64,000 bases of DNA from an uncultured Colwellia sp. GTDB taxonomy: Bacteria; Pseudomonadota; Gammaproteobacteria; Enterobacterales; Alteromonadaceae. Under the pieces are notes generated by a model. It did not search any database. It saw only the letters and a list, made by a program, of their open reading frames with translations, and was not told the origin of the DNA. Below are positions 53,043-62,976 of this stretch, one piece after another (position 1 is the first letter of the stretch; each line of letters starts with the position of its first letter). The DNA is taken from NCBI GenBank assembly GCA_913058245.1, contig CAJXQJ010000007.1, positions 106,492 to 170,491 on the forward strand, written 5' to 3'. A program made the translations under genes and the position numbers.

Positions 53043-53747
53043 ATGAAAGTTGTTATATTTTGCATCTCACTTTTTTCCTTTAATAGTTTTGCGCAAGAGT
53101 GCCAACTCGCAGTTGACTCGATCAGTGCTCAGTATCAGGTAATTGAAAAGACTGAATTGCTTGAAACTGCGCTAAAGCAAAGTAATTCGCCAGTAGTGAT
53201 TGAACTTCATCGCAACGGAAGTCGCGTACTGCAGCGTTTTGCTAATAAAGGTATTAGCAATATTTGGTCAAAAATGGCAAATAAGCGTATTTCGCTAGTG
53301 CGAGTATTTGAACAATATCAGCACGCTATTGAATATCAGCCAAATGAATTGGGCCGAAAGCCAAATTGGCAAAGTATCAATCAATTATTACCAGTGCCTG
53401 ATATCAAGAAAATGACATTAACTTCGAAAGTTGGTGATGGTTGTCAGTTAGTTGAGCACTATCAGTTAAATGTTGGTGTGGATGAATATCAACTGACTTG
53501 GATGCCAGCACTTGCGCTGGTTAGCGATTTTAAAGTTAAAACTAATAAGCTAACCAAACAATGGAAATTAACATCCTTTGAAGTGAATAGTGCTCGCTCA
53601 GCTGATTTGTTTATACAGTATATGAATTATAACAGTACCGATTATGCAGATATTGGTGACAATGAATCGAATCCATTTCTAGCAAAAATGATCCATCAAG
53701 GATTCATAGCGGAAAGTCATGTCATTGATGATGTACATCGACATTAG
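53043..53747 (+). CDS. Hypothetical exported protein
   Basis: This 234-residue protein starts at ATG 53043, because a signal peptide (MKVVIFCISLFSFNSFAQEC) begins there and no ribosome site supports the earlier in-frame start. The mature part is about 215 residues, acidic-basic mixed, without recognised domains. It is followed by a clear terminator and lies 112 bp after the alkaline phosphatase gene, possibly sharing its phosphate regulation. The function is unknown. Confidence 0.65.
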   Translation: MKVVIFCISLFSFNSFAQECQLAVDSISAQYQVIEKTELLETALKQSNSPVVIELHRNGSRVLQRFANKGISNIWSKMANKRISLVRVFEQYQHAIEYQPNELGRKPNWQSINQLLPVPDIKKMTLTSKVGDGCQLVEHYQLNVGVDEYQLTWMPALALVSDFKVKTNKLTKQWKLTSFEVNSARSADLFIQYMNYNSTDYADIGDNESNPFLAKMIHQGFIAESHVIDDVHRH

Positions 53748-53777
53748 TATTTGAAATTTATTGGCCAATTAAATGAG

Positions 53778-53804
53778 AAAACCACAGTAGAGTGCTGTGG
53801 TTTT
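53778..53804. terminator. Bidirectional terminator
   Basis: AAAACCACAG (53778-53787) pairs with CTGTGGTTTT (53795-53804), and more T follow. It lies between the convergent hypothetical gene and the siroheme synthase gene. Confidence 0.85.
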
Positions 53805-53825
53805 TATTTTTAAGTGTATTGAGCT

Positions 53826-54791
53826 TTAACAACCGCTATAAATGTGCTTTTTGATAATTTTGCTCTGGCTAAGCATGGCATTGTTTGGAATTTCAATGTC
53901 ACCGGCAAGTAGGTAGATAACTTTTTCACCTTGCTCGGCTAATTCTATAGCGTGTTGACTATTGATCAAAATGCTTGACGAAATATCTTGGGGGTATTTA
54001 TTGGCGTCGCGGCGAGCATACTCTATTAAGTCGGTATTAACTTCTTGATCGTAAAATACGGCGTCGGCAAATTGCATCTCTCGGTGCGCTTTTAGTGTTA
54101 AGTTGTCAGGGTTGCCATCTAAGCTATGAATAAAAACAAGTTCTCCACTTGGCGGTGGTGTTTGTTCTTTCAAACTACTTATTAATTGCTGTTCAGCATG
54201 AGTGGTATTTCCATCTAAAATTGCTTGGCCAATACTGCCACGTAAAGTACGTTCCCAAAAGGTACGGCGGTCACGAATACTTTTTACTCTCGCTTTTACA
54301 TGATCGCGAAATTTAAATGAAAAATCGGCTAGTTTACCGTAGCCATTAGGTAAACTTTTCTCTATTTGCTCACGTAACATGCGTAGTAAAATTGGTGCAC
54401 TGCCAGAGCTAGACATGGCAATTATCATTGGGCTGCGATCAATAATTGCTGGCGTAATGTATGTACAAAGCTCGGGTTGATCAACAACGTTGGTTAGTAG
54501 CTTCAGTTTTGCACTTTCTTTTGCAACTGCACTGTTGACTTCACTGTTGTCGGTTGCAGCTATCACAAGGTTAATTTGTGTTAAATGACCAGGTTGATAG
54601 TTATGTTTAAGCCACGTTAATTGATGCAAGTTCACCAGTCGTTCAACACTGCTGCCTAGTGTTTCAGACATTACGGTAATATTTGTGGTCGACTTTAATA
54701 GTAAATCTATTTTTCGAGCCGCTACTTCACCACCACCCACTATCATGGCGTTAATGTGCTCAGCATCTAGGTATACAGGAAAATACTTCAT
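53826..54791 (-). CDS. Siroheme synthase, CysG N-terminal part with a vestigial methylase domain
   Basis: This 321-residue protein has an intact N-terminal precorrin-2 dehydrogenase/ferrochelatase part, with the NAD motif GGGEVAARK (about 18-26), the switch PELCTYITPAIIDRSP and the dimer helix RLREQIEKSLP-type LLRMLREQIEKSLP. From about residue 215 a CysG-like methylase start appears (LVFIHSLDGNPDNLTLKAHR, then MQFADAVFYDQEVNTDLIEY). The SAM motif GAGPGD is altered to HSLDGNP, and the domain stops after about 100 residues. The full CysG has about 457 residues. Methylation must be done by a separate CobA. Confidence 0.85.
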   Translation of the reverse strand: MKYFPVYLDAEHINAMIVGGGEVAARKIDLLLKSTTNITVMSETLGSSVERLVNLHQLTWLKHNYQPGHLTQINLVIAATDNSEVNSAVAKESAKLKLLTNVVDQPELCTYITPAIIDRSPMIIAMSSSGSAPILLRMLREQIEKSLPNGYGKLADFSFKFRDHVKARVKSIRDRRTFWERTLRGSIGQAILDGNTTHAEQQLISSLKEQTPPPSGELVFIHSLDGNPDNLTLKAHREMQFADAVFYDQEVNTDLIEYARRDANKYPQDISSSILINSQHAIELAEQGEKVIYLLAGDIEIPNNAMLSQSKIIKKHIYSGC

Positions 54792-54859
54792 GGCTATTAT
54801 TCTCTAACTATTCTAGTACTTAGTTTCTTCGCACATTGGCGACACTAAGATGATATCTG

Positions 54860-55348
54860 TTAAAAAGATAATAGTGCTTTACTAATCGCTAAGCCATTAC
54901 TATCACCATAAATATATTGACCTGGATTAAAACTTAGCTCTGCAAAGCTAATCGTGGCATTAATTTCACCTTGGCCACGCTTTTCTGTTTTAATTGGACA
55001 ACAGCCTAAAGCCTTCACTGCAATAGGCAGTGTTGCTATTGTTCCAGCATCACGAATACAGCCGTTAATCACAATGCCTTGCCAGCCGTTTTCTAACGCT
55101 TGTTCCGCGAGCATATCGCCAAGTAAGGCTCTAGTTGTACTGGCTTTGCCATCAACTACCATTATTTTACCTATGCCGTTTTGGGCAACCAGTGCTTTGA
55201 CTTTTGAATTATCATTAAAGCATCTAACGGTGACAATTTCGCCATGAAAAATTTTGTTGCCACCATAATCATTAAAAATAGGGGCAGCCAAGCTTAATTG
55301 CTGTTCATATTCGTCGAATAAATCGGGTAGTAAATCTAACATTGGCAT
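54860..55348 (-). CDS. rraA: Ribonuclease E activity regulator RraA
   Basis: This 162-residue protein is of usual length for the family. It has the DLLPDLFDEYEQQLSLAAPI start, the central GKIMVVDGKASTTRALLGDM and GIVINGCIRDAGTIATL, and the IYGDSNGLAISK end. RraA binds and inhibits RNase E. The RraA fold is also used by aldolases, but this subfamily has the RNase E-binding surface pattern. Confidence 0.9.
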   Translation of the reverse strand: MPMLDLLPDLFDEYEQQLSLAAPIFNDYGGNKIFHGEIVTVRCFNDNSKVKALVAQNGIGKIMVVDGKASTTRALLGDMLAEQALENGWQGIVINGCIRDAGTIATLPIAVKALGCCPIKTEKRGQGEINATISFAELSFNPGQYIYGDSNGLAISKALLSF

Positions 55349-55470
55349 CCTCGTAAATAGGTTTATTTTTAGCCTATTTACTGTACCAAATCTGGCAGTG
55401 TGCTTTTGTTGTTCATGATGATAACGATTATAACCGCTAGCTATAATTATAAGCAGCTAATATTACTTAG

Positions 55471-56208
55471 TTACATTTGCCATTTAGTTAGTATTTTTTG
55501 ATAGCTACCATCAGCTTTCATCTTATGTAAGGCAGTCGACAGTGCAGAAACAATTTTCTTGTCGGTTGTTAGGCTTGCTGCAATATATAAATCACTAGCG
55601 AAATTAGGTACTTTATAATTAAGTTGTAATAGCTTAGGGTCTAGCCCTATTGCTTCAAGTTCATACTGCCATAATATGCTATTGGTAAACGCTGCATCGA
55701 TTCGACCGCTGTATAGTAGCTCCCATAAGACATCATATTTACTGCTAATGAATAAATTTTCATTAAGAGTAAAGTTATTTTCAAGTAAATAGCTTTCTGC
55801 AAGGTCACCTCTAATGGTGCCAACTGAGTATGTTTTTGCGGTTGCTAAACTATCTATTTTTATTTCCGGGCGTGATTTTAAGGTCGCTAAGTAGGAGTTT
55901 AGAGTATATAGCTTGCCAATCCATTGGAATTTTTTTTCTCGTTTTTTATCTCTAAATAGTGAGAATATCAGTGTATTTTTTTCATTTAAGGCGAGTTGGT
56001 AACTACGAGCCCAAGGGTAAAATTTAATTTCAGCCTTAAGTTGTGCTTTTCTCAACATGCCTTTTACAATTTCCACCATGGCGCCGCTAGCATTTTTTTT
56101 CTCATCTAACATCTGCAGCGGTGGTATTTCTTCACTAACTATATGTAATCGCTGTGCAAACGTTAATGTTGAAAAGCAACTTAATATAAACAAGGTTATT
56201 TTTAGCAT
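55471..56208 (-). CDS. Periplasmic solute-binding protein (SBP family 3)
   Basis: This 245-residue protein has a signal peptide (MLKITLFILSCFSTLTFAQ). The SBP_bac_3 fold signatures are FYPWARSYQLALNEKNTLIF and RIDAAFTNSILWQYELEAIG. No transport genes are adjacent, so it may act as a sensor or an orphan. Related proteins in marine bacteria often belong to two-component sensors, but this one is single-domain. Confidence 0.8.
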   Translation of the reverse strand: MLKITLFILSCFSTLTFAQRLHIVSEEIPPLQMLDEKKNASGAMVEIVKGMLRKAQLKAEIKFYPWARSYQLALNEKNTLIFSLFRDKKREKKFQWIGKLYTLNSYLATLKSRPEIKIDSLATAKTYSVGTIRGDLAESYLLENNFTLNENLFISSKYDVLWELLYSGRIDAAFTNSILWQYELEAIGLDPKLLQLNYKVPNFASDLYIAASLTTDKKIVSALSTALHKMKADGSYQKILTKWQM

Positions 56209-56370
56209 ATTATTTGAACCTTATTGAATTATTAGTATGAATTTTTACGATTATTATTGTTTAATCACCCAGAGTTAAGCGATAAGTTTTATTTTAGTAT
56301 ATGACCAACAGGGTAGGTTGTCGCGCCGTTGAGTGATAAACTATGCGAAAAATTTGTAACGAGAAAAGTC

Positions 56371-57252
56371 ATGCCTTGGATACAGCTTAGATTAAGCGCA
56401 GATGAAGAAACAGCAGAAAAATATAGTGATTGGTTAAGTGCTTGTGGTGCTCAAGCTGTCACTTTTATTGACGCTCAAGATACGCCAATTTATGAGCCAC
56501 TACCTGGCGATGAAGTCATTTATTGGAATAACACTGTCGTTATGGGCTTGTATGATGCTAGTCATGATATGGACAAGGTACTTAGTTATTTAAAAAGTAT
56601 TCATCCAGATAAAGAGAACATGGCTTACAAGCTTGAACAACTTGAAGATAAAGATTGGGAACGAGAATGGATGGATAACTTTCATCCAATGAAGTTTGGT
56701 CAGCGATTATGGATTTGTCCAAGCTGGCGAGAAGTACCAGAGCCTAACGCCGTAAATGTTATGTTAGATCCAGGTTTAGCTTTTGGTACCGGAACACATC
56801 CAACAACAGCACTTTGTTTGACTTGGCTTGATGGTTTGGACTTAACGGGTAAAACTGTGGTCGATTTTGGTTGTGGTTCTGGTATTTTATCTCTTGCGGC
56901 ATTAAAACTAGGCGCAAAAAAAGTGATTGGTATTGATATTGATCCTCAGGCGTTGCAAGCGAGTTTAGAAAACGCAAAGCGTAACCAGTGTGAAGATCGT
57001 TTAGAATTATTTCTCCCAAAAGACCAACCTGAATTTAAGGCTGATATTGTTGTTGCGAATATTCTAGCTGGGCCATTACGTGAGCTTGCTCCGGTGATTC
57101 TTGAGTATGTAGGTGATAAAGGCGTGTTAGCGCTTTCTGGTGTTCTAGAAGAACAAGCACAGCAATTACAAGAAATTTATGGCCAGTTTTGTACTATGGA
57201 CCCAGTAACCGTAAAAGATGAATGGGTACGCTTATCAGGTATTCGTCACTAA
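56371..57252 (+). CDS. prmA: Ribosomal protein L11 methyltransferase PrmA
   Basis: This 293-residue enzyme starts at ATG 56371 ([20 protein letters not shown], the canonical N-terminus). The SAM motif is [17 protein letters not shown] (about residue 165). It methylates L11 and is followed by dusB and fis, the widely conserved gammaproteobacterial order. Confidence 0.95.
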   Translation: MPWIQLRLSADEETAEKYSDWLSACGAQAVTFIDAQDTPIYEPLPGDEVIYWNNTVVMGLYDASHDMDKVLSYLKSIHPDKENMAYKLEQLEDKDWEREWMDNFHPMKFGQRLWICPSWREVPEPNAVNVMLDPGLAFGTGTHPTTALCLTWLDGLDLTGKTVVDFGCGSGILSLAALKLGAKKVIGIDIDPQALQASLENAKRNQCEDRLELFLPKDQPEFKADIVVANILAGPLRELAPVILEYVGDKGVLALSGVLEEQAQQLQEIYGQFCTMDPVTVKDEWVRLSGIRH

Positions 57253-57371
57253 ATAACCAAAAAATGAGCAGGTTTTGTTACTAGATTGTACGAAATCTGC
57301 TCACATTAATCATTTATAAAATGTCAATATAAAAAACGTGAAAAAAAGCGCTTTTTGTTCAATTTATATCC

Positions 57372-57408
57372 TTTTCAATCTCAAAAAAAACACGTAAACT
57401 GTGCGCCC
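57372..57408 (+). promoter_or_regulatory. Candidate dusB-fis promoter with GC-rich discriminator
   Basis: TTTTCA (57372-57377, -35, 4 of 6 consensus) and TAAACT (57395-57400, -10) lie 17 bp apart, followed by the GC-rich GTGCGCCC. The fis promoter of E. coli has a similar discriminator and is growth-rate and ppGpp regulated. The gap 57253-57371 is AT-rich. Confidence 0.55.
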
Positions 57409-57438
57409 TTTTGACAGGTAGCTCAAAAAAACACCAGT

Positions 57439-58416
57439 GTGAAAATAGGTCCATATACATTAGCAAGTAATACTATGCTTGCGCCCATGGCGGGAATTAC
57501 CGATCAACCATTTAGACAATTATGTTGTCAAATGGGGGCAGGGTTAGCGGTATCAGAAATGATGTCTTCAAATCCAAAAGTATGGAATACCGGAAAGTCT
57601 CAACGACGAATGGTGCATAGCGAAGAAGCAGGAATACGATCAGTACAAATTGCTGGTTCTGATCCTGAAGAATTAGCTTTTGCTGCTCAGTTTAATGCAG
57701 ATAATGGTGCTCAAATTATTGATATTAATATGGGCTGCCCTGCAAAAAAGGTAAATAAAAAATTAGCAGGTTCAGCGTTATTAAAAGAGCCGGCATTAGT
57801 TGAACAGATTGTTAAGTCTGTTGTTGAAGCCGTAAATATTCCGGTAACGCTGAAAATTCGAACTGGCTGGTGTGAAAACACTCGCAACGGTATCGAAATT
57901 GCTCAAATAGCACAACATAACGGTATTCAATCGTTGGCTGTACATGGGCGTACTCGTAATGACTTTTATAAAGGTGATGCGGAGTACGATACCATTAAAG
58001 CAATTAAACAAACGGTGGATATTCCAGTTGTTGCAAATGGTGATGTTACTTGTGCAGAAAAAGCTGAACAAGTATTAAATTACACTGGGGCTGATGCCAT
58101 TATGGTTGGTCGTGGTGCTCAAGGGAAACCTTGGATTTTTCGAGAAATTAATCACTTCTTGAAAACAGGTAGGCATATGCCTGCGCCTTCAATGGATGAA
58201 GTGCGTTCAATTTTAATTGATCATGTAAAGGATTTACACAATTTTTACGGTGACTTTATGGGTGTACGTTTTGCCCGTAAACATGTTTCTTGGTATATGC
58301 AAACGCATGAACAAGGAAAATCGTTTCGTTCTATTTTTAATGCGCTTGAGTCTGTAACAGAGCAGCTTGATGCATTAACTATGTATTTTGATAATTTAAC
58401 TTTAGAAAGAGTCTGA
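57439..58416 (+). CDS. dusB: tRNA-dihydrouridine synthase B
   Basis: This 325-residue flavoprotein starts at GTG 57439 ([20 protein letters not shown]). It has the catalytic [18 protein letters not shown] with the active-site Cys and the FMN-phosphate region [15 protein letters not shown]. Its stop lies just before fis, and it is the first gene of the dusB-fis operon. Confidence 0.95.
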   Translation: MKIGPYTLASNTMLAPMAGITDQPFRQLCCQMGAGLAVSEMMSSNPKVWNTGKSQRRMVHSEEAGIRSVQIAGSDPEELAFAAQFNADNGAQIIDINMGCPAKKVNKKLAGSALLKEPALVEQIVKSVVEAVNIPVTLKIRTGWCENTRNGIEIAQIAQHNGIQSLAVHGRTRNDFYKGDAEYDTIKAIKQTVDIPVVANGDVTCAEKAEQVLNYTGADAIMVGRGAQGKPWIFREINHFLKTGRHMPAPSMDEVRSILIDHVKDLHNFYGDFMGVRFARKHVSWYMQTHEQGKSFRSIFNALESVTEQLDALTMYFDNLTLERV

Positions 58417-58421
58417 ACTTT

Positions 58422-58709
58422 ATGTTTGAACAAAATATTTCCTCTCCATTTATTACTGGTGATCTACAAACTCAGACAAAGGCATCGCCTTTACGCACAC
58501 AAGCAAAAGTAGCTATTAAAAACTACTTGTCTCAGTTAAACGGTAATGACGTTGATGATATGTATGACCTTGTGCTTTCAGAAATTGAAGCGCCAATGCT
58601 TGAAGAAGTAATGCAATATACTCGTGGTAATCAAACCCGCGCAGCAAACTTGTTAGGCATCAACCGTGGTACTTTACGTAAGAAGTTAAAAAAATACGGT
58701 ATGAACTAA
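58422..58709 (+). CDS. fis: DNA-binding protein Fis
   Basis: This 95-residue nucleoid protein is close to the 98-residue E. coli Fis. The C-terminal helix-turn-helix [20 protein letters not shown] and the KKLKKYGMN ending are nearly invariant. It lies 5 bp after dusB in the same operon. Confidence 0.97.
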   Translation: MFEQNISSPFITGDLQTQTKASPLRTQAKVAIKNYLSQLNGNDVDDMYDLVLSEIEAPMLEEVMQYTRGNQTRAANLLGINRGTLRKKLKKYGMN

Positions 58710-58740
58710 GATTTACGACAGGTTATCCTGTCAGATAAAA

Positions 58741-58760
58741 GCACCCTCGGGTGCTTTTTT
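58741..58760 (+). terminator. Terminator after fis
   Basis: GCACCC (58741-58746) and GGGTGC (58749-58754) with a TC loop are followed by six T. The gap to purH, about 150 bp, is otherwise without a visible gene. Confidence 0.9.
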
Positions 58761-58907
58761 GTTTTTAGGGAAGTAAAAGTTATCCATTTAGTCAACTTTC
58801 TTTCTGAATAGGAATTATCGCTAAGCGATATTGAGCAAGAGCTCACTGCCACGGATATGTGTCATAGGCCAGACAATCATTTTAATTTATAGGTAATTAG
58901 AAAAACC

Positions 58908-60509
58908 ATGAATACTCCACGCCCAATCAAACGTGCACTACTAAGTGTTTCAGATAAAACTGGTATTGTAGAATTTGCTCAATGTTTAGCTGAGAAAAAT
59001 GTCGAAATTTTATCAACTGGTGGTACTGCAAAGTTGCTTGCTGAAAATGGTATTAACGTTATTGAAGCGTCGCAGTACACAGGTCACCCTGAAATTATGG
59101 ATGGTCGTGTAAAAACGCTTCACCCTAAAATTCATGGCGGTATTTTAGCACGTCGTGAAATGGATGAAGCGGTAATGAGTGAAAATAACATTAGTGCAAT
59201 TGATATGGTCGTTGTAAACCTATACCCATTTGCTAATACAGTAGCAAAAGAAGGTTGTAGTTTAGAAGATGCTGTTGAGAATATCGATATCGGTGGTCCA
59301 ACTATGGTGCGCGCTGCAGCAAAAAACCATAAAGACGTTACCATTATTGTAAATGCTAATGATTATGGCCGTGTTTTAGCTGAAATGGATGCAAACAATG
59401 ATTCATTAACGTTCAATACCCGTTTTGACTTAGCCATTGCAGCCTATGAGCATACGGCAAGTTACGATGGTATGATTGCTAACTACTTCGGTAAGATGTT
59501 GTCAGCGCATAGTAATGAAGCAAGCGAAGTAAACTTCGAAGAAACACATAAATTCCCACGCACTTTTAATAGCCAGTTTATTAAAACACAAGACTTACGC
59601 TACGGTGAGAATTCACACCAAGATGCAGCATTCTATGTTGAAGCTAACCCTGAGGAAGCGTCTGTTTCGACAGCTAAACAAATTCAAGGTAAAGCGTTAT
59701 CTTACAACAATATTGCTGACACAGATTCGGCATTAGAATGTGTGAAAGAGTTTGATGAAGCTGCCTGTGTTATTGTAAAGCATGCAAACCCGTGTGGTGT
59801 TGCTATTGGTGACAATATTTTAGCAGCATATGAGCAAGCATATAAGACAGATCCAACATCAGCATTTGGTGGCATTATTGCTTTTAACCGTGAATTAGAT
59901 GCAGATACTGCTGAGGCTATTGTATCTCGTCAATTTGTTGAAGTTATTATTGCACCTAGTATTTCTGATGCGGCAGCACAAATTGTTGCGGCTAAGCCTA
60001 ATGTTCGTTTATTAGAGTGTGGTAAATGGTCAACAACAACTACTGGTTTAGACTACAAACGCGTTAACGGTGGCTTATTAGTGCAAGATCGTGACCAAGG
60101 TAAAGTTACAGCTAACGATTTGAAAGTTGTTACGAAGCGTCAGCCTACTGAAGATGAAATGCGTGATTTACAATTTTGCTGGAAGGTAGCGAAATATGTT
60201 AAATCAAACGCCATTGTTTATGTAAAAAATAGTATGACAATTGGTGTTGGTGCAGGTCAAATGAGCCGTGTATATTCTGCTAAAGTTGCTGGTATTAAAG
60301 CCGCAGATGAAAACTTAGAAGTTGCAGGGTCAGTTATGGCATCTGATGCATTCTTCCCATTCCGTGATGGTTTAGATGCAGCAGCTGAAGCAGGTATTAC
60401 TGCTGTTATTCAGCCTGGTGGTTCAATGCGTGATGCAGAAGTTATTGCAGCGGCAGATGAGCACAACATAGCTATGGTGTTTACTGGCATGCGTCACTTC
60501 CGCCATTAA
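58908..60509 (+). CDS. purH: Bifunctional AICAR formyltransferase/IMP cyclohydrolase
   Basis: This 533-residue enzyme performs the last two steps of IMP synthesis. The N-terminal cyclohydrolase part shows [19 protein letters not shown] and [18 protein letters not shown]. The formyltransferase part shows the conserved KHANPCGVA and [19 protein letters not shown]. No PurR box was seen upstream. purD follows after one intervening gene. Confidence 0.97.
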   Translation: MNTPRPIKRALLSVSDKTGIVEFAQCLAEKNVEILSTGGTAKLLAENGINVIEASQYTGHPEIMDGRVKTLHPKIHGGILARREMDEAVMSENNISAIDMVVVNLYPFANTVAKEGCSLEDAVENIDIGGPTMVRAAAKNHKDVTIIVNANDYGRVLAEMDANNDSLTFNTRFDLAIAAYEHTASYDGMIANYFGKMLSAHSNEASEVNFEETHKFPRTFNSQFIKTQDLRYGENSHQDAAFYVEANPEEASVSTAKQIQGKALSYNNIADTDSALECVKEFDEAACVIVKHANPCGVAIGDNILAAYEQAYKTDPTSAFGGIIAFNRELDADTAEAIVSRQFVEVIIAPSISDAAAQIVAAKPNVRLLECGKWSTTTTGLDYKRVNGGLLVQDRDQGKVTANDLKVVTKRQPTEDEMRDLQFCWKVAKYVKSNAIVYVKNSMTIGVGAGQMSRVYSAKVAGIKAADENLEVAGSVMASDAFFPFRDGLDAAAEAGITAVIQPGGSMRDAEVIAAADEHNIAMVFTGMRHFRH

Positions 60510-60523
60510 TTTGCTATCGAAAA

Positions 60524-60559
60524 ATAGTAATGTTCAGTTTCTAGGCTGAACATTACTAT
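60524..60559 (+). terminator. Terminator-like hairpin after purH
   Basis: ATAGTAATGTTCAG (60524-60537) and CTGAACATTACTAT (60546-60559) pair perfectly over 14 bp. It lacks a T run, so it may be a stabilising hairpin. Confidence 0.6.
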
Positions 60560-60729
60560 GATAAGCAATGCGTTAAATAGCGCTGATAAATGTTTGAGTA
60601 ACATTTAGAAATACTCGATTAAGTTCAACGGTTGTTTTTTCTCGATAAGTTAGTCGAAACGGCACTGAATATCTTGAAAAAATCTGCTATAACTAGCGTT
60701 TAAAAATAACTAGTTAATGGAAGATAACA

Positions 60730-61545
60730 ATGCATACAACAGCTCAAACGATTAAAAAAGTTTTTACTGCGTCACTAATCTCTGCGACGTTATTATGCTC
60801 AGGCATGGCAACCGCACATGTTCATGGCCAGCTTGATCAAGCAATTGCCGGTGAGCATCGTTCTGACAAAAATAAAGCACGTGACCAATACCGTCATCCC
60901 AAAGAAACGCTAGAATTTTTCGGTTTTGAGCCATCAATGACCGTTGTTGAAATTACACCGGGTGGTGGTTGGTATACTGAAATATTAGCACCAGCGGTTA
61001 AAGGTAAAGGTAAATTATATGGTGCCCATTACCCAGATACGAATGAAGATAATTACTTTAGTAAATCACGTAAGCAATTAGTTAAAAAAATGGCGAGTAA
61101 TGCGGTTTTCAGTGAAGTTGAGTTAACTAACTTTGTACCACGTAAAGCCAGCGAATTAGCTCCAGCAGGTAGTGCTGATTTAGTACTAACCTTTCGTAAC
61201 TTGCATAACTGGCGTGATGCAGGTGTAGAGCAAGCGTTCAAAGATGCTTACAAAGCCTTGAAAAAAGGTGGAGTATTAGGTGTTGTCGAACATAGATTAC
61301 CTGAAGGTGTCGATGCAGAAAAAGCTAAAGGTTATGTTTCTCAAAGTAAAACTATCGAGCAAGCAAAAGCTGCAGGCTTTACATTAGCAGCAAGTAGTGA
61401 AATCAATGCTAACTCGAAAGACATGGCTGTTTACCCTAAAGGTGTTTGGACATTACCGCCGGTATTGCGTTTAGGTGAGAAAGATAAAGCAAAATATATG
61501 GCGATTGGCGAGAGTGATCGCATGACCTTAAAGTTTGTAAAATAA
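60730..61545 (+). CDS. Exported SAM-dependent methyltransferase-like protein (COG4798 type)
   Basis: This 271-residue protein has an N-terminal signal-like segment (VFTASLISATLLCSGMATAH). The mature part begins with the basic HRSDKNKARDQYRHP block. It has a methyltransferase core with VVEITPGGGWYTEILAPAVK as motif I and LVLTFRNLHNWRDAGVEQAF as the later motif. The export signal with a methyltransferase fold is typical of this predicted-methyltransferase family; the substrate is unknown. It lies between purH and purD, which are normally adjacent. Confidence 0.8.
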   Translation: MHTTAQTIKKVFTASLISATLLCSGMATAHVHGQLDQAIAGEHRSDKNKARDQYRHPKETLEFFGFEPSMTVVEITPGGGWYTEILAPAVKGKGKLYGAHYPDTNEDNYFSKSRKQLVKKMASNAVFSEVELTNFVPRKASELAPAGSADLVLTFRNLHNWRDAGVEQAFKDAYKALKKGGVLGVVEHRLPEGVDAEKAKGYVSQSKTIEQAKAAGFTLAASSEINANSKDMAVYPKGVWTLPPVLRLGEKDKAKYMAIGESDRMTLKFVK

Positions 61546-61554
61546 TATAATTAA

Positions 61555-61583
61555 GCTGCTATATAAAATTTCTATATAGCAGC
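61555..61583 (+). terminator. Hairpin after the methyltransferase gene
   Basis: GCTGCTATATA (61555-61565) and TATATAGCAGC (61573-61583) pair over 11 bp, 9 nt after the stop. It lies 26 bp before purD, so partial termination or read-through into purD is possible. Confidence 0.5.
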
Positions 61584-61608
61584 ATTTGTAAATTAGGAAA
61601 TTAAGTTA

Positions 61609-62895
61609 ATGAATGTTTTGGTAATTGGTAGTGGTGGTCGTGAGCATGCGCTTGCATGGAAAGCAGCACAATCAGATGCAGTAACAAAGGTTTTTGTTGC
61701 CCCGGGTAATGCAGGTACAGCAACAGAAGCTAAGTTGGAAAATGTAGCTATTTCAGTAGGAGATATTCCAGCATTAGTTGAATTTGCGAAAAACAACAAT
61801 ATTGCATTAACTATAGTTGGTCCAGAACAGCCCCTAGTTGATGGTGTTGTTGATGCTTTCCAAGCTGAAGGCTTGATGATTTTTGGGCCAAGTGCAAAAG
61901 CTGCGCAACTTGAAGGCTCAAAATCTTTTACCAAAGACTTCTTAGCTCGTAATGATATTCCTACTGGCGCATATCAAAACTTTACTGAAATAGAACCAGC
62001 CATTGCTTATGTTCATGAACAAGGAGCACCCATTGTTGTTAAAGCTGATGGCCTAGCGGCAGGTAAAGGTGTGATTGTTGCTATGACATTGGAAGAAGCA
62101 GAAGATGCTATCAAAGATATGCTAGCAGGAAATGCTTTCGGTGATGCCGGTCACCGTGTTGTAATTGAAGAATTCTTAGAGGGTGAAGAAGCAAGCTTCA
62201 TTGTTATGGTTGACGGCAAAAATGTATTGGCGTTCGCTACTAGTCAAGATCACAAACGTGCTTACAATGGTGATCAAGGTCCAAATACAGGTGGCATGGG
62301 GGCATATTCTCCAGCGCCAGTAGTTACGCCTGAAATTCATCAACGTGCTATGAATGAAGTTATTATGCCGACCGTTGAGGGGATGGCTAAAGAGGGGGCA
62401 CCATACACAGGCTTTCTATACGCTGGTTTAATGATTGACGCAGACGGTACACCAAAAGTGATTGAATACAATTGTCGTTTTGGTGATCCAGAAACTCAAC
62501 CTATTATGATGCGTTTGAACTCTGATCTTGTGGAGTTATGTTTACTGGCCTGTCGCGGTGAATTAGATCAAGCGAGCATTGATTTTGATCCACGTCCAGC
62601 TGTAGGTGTTGTGTTAGCAGCAGCTGGTTACCCATCTTGTTACCCAAAAGGTGATGTAATTTCAGGTTTAGATACTAATAAGTATTCAGAACGTAAAACT
62701 TTTCATGCTGGCACTGCAGAAAAGAATGGCGACATTGTTACTGCTGGTGGCCGAGTGTTATGTGCTACAGCTATGGGAGAAAATGTTACGCAAGCACAAA
62801 AATCAGCTTATGAATTACTTGCAGAAATTTCATGGCAAGGTGTTGAATATCGAACTGATATTGCGTACCGGGCAATTGAACGAGAACAACAGTAA
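61609..62895 (+). CDS. purD: Phosphoribosylamine-glycine ligase
   Basis: This 428-residue ATP-grasp enzyme is of purine synthesis. The N-terminal VLVIGSGGREHALAWKAAQS, the ATP-grasp KADGLAAGKGVIVAM and the metal region VIEYNCRFGDPETQPIMMRL are all intact. It is separated from purH by the methyltransferase gene. Confidence 0.97.
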   Translation: MNVLVIGSGGREHALAWKAAQSDAVTKVFVAPGNAGTATEAKLENVAISVGDIPALVEFAKNNNIALTIVGPEQPLVDGVVDAFQAEGLMIFGPSAKAAQLEGSKSFTKDFLARNDIPTGAYQNFTEIEPAIAYVHEQGAPIVVKADGLAAGKGVIVAMTLEEAEDAIKDMLAGNAFGDAGHRVVIEEFLEGEEASFIVMVDGKNVLAFATSQDHKRAYNGDQGPNTGGMGAYSPAPVVTPEIHQRAMNEVIMPTVEGMAKEGAPYTGFLYAGLMIDADGTPKVIEYNCRFGDPETQPIMMRLNSDLVELCLLACRGELDQASIDFDPRPAVGVVLAAAGYPSCYPKGDVISGLDTNKYSERKTFHAGTAEKNGDIVTAGGRVLCATAMGENVTQAQKSAYELLAEISWQGVEYRTDIAYRAIEREQQ

Positions 62896-62925
62896 TTAGC
62901 CACATACTTTGCTAATGATAAAATT

Positions 62926-62955
62926 AAAAAGCCCAGTATTAATGCTGGGCTTTTT
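62926..62955. terminator. Bidirectional terminator after purD
   Basis: AAAAAGCCCAG (62926-62936) and CTGGGCTTTTT (62945-62955) pair perfectly and have T runs on both strands, between two convergent genes. Confidence 0.9.
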
Positions 62956-62976
62956 AATTTACTTATAATTGTTATG

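Noticed and set aside
55380..55470. Fur box near rraA and the solute-binding protein (ATGATAACGATTATAAC)
   Set aside because: The match to the 19-bp consensus is partial, and no iron-related gene is next to it.
57796..58071. Minus-strand frame inside dusB
   Set aside because: It is the complement of a well-conserved enzyme gene and has no features of its own.
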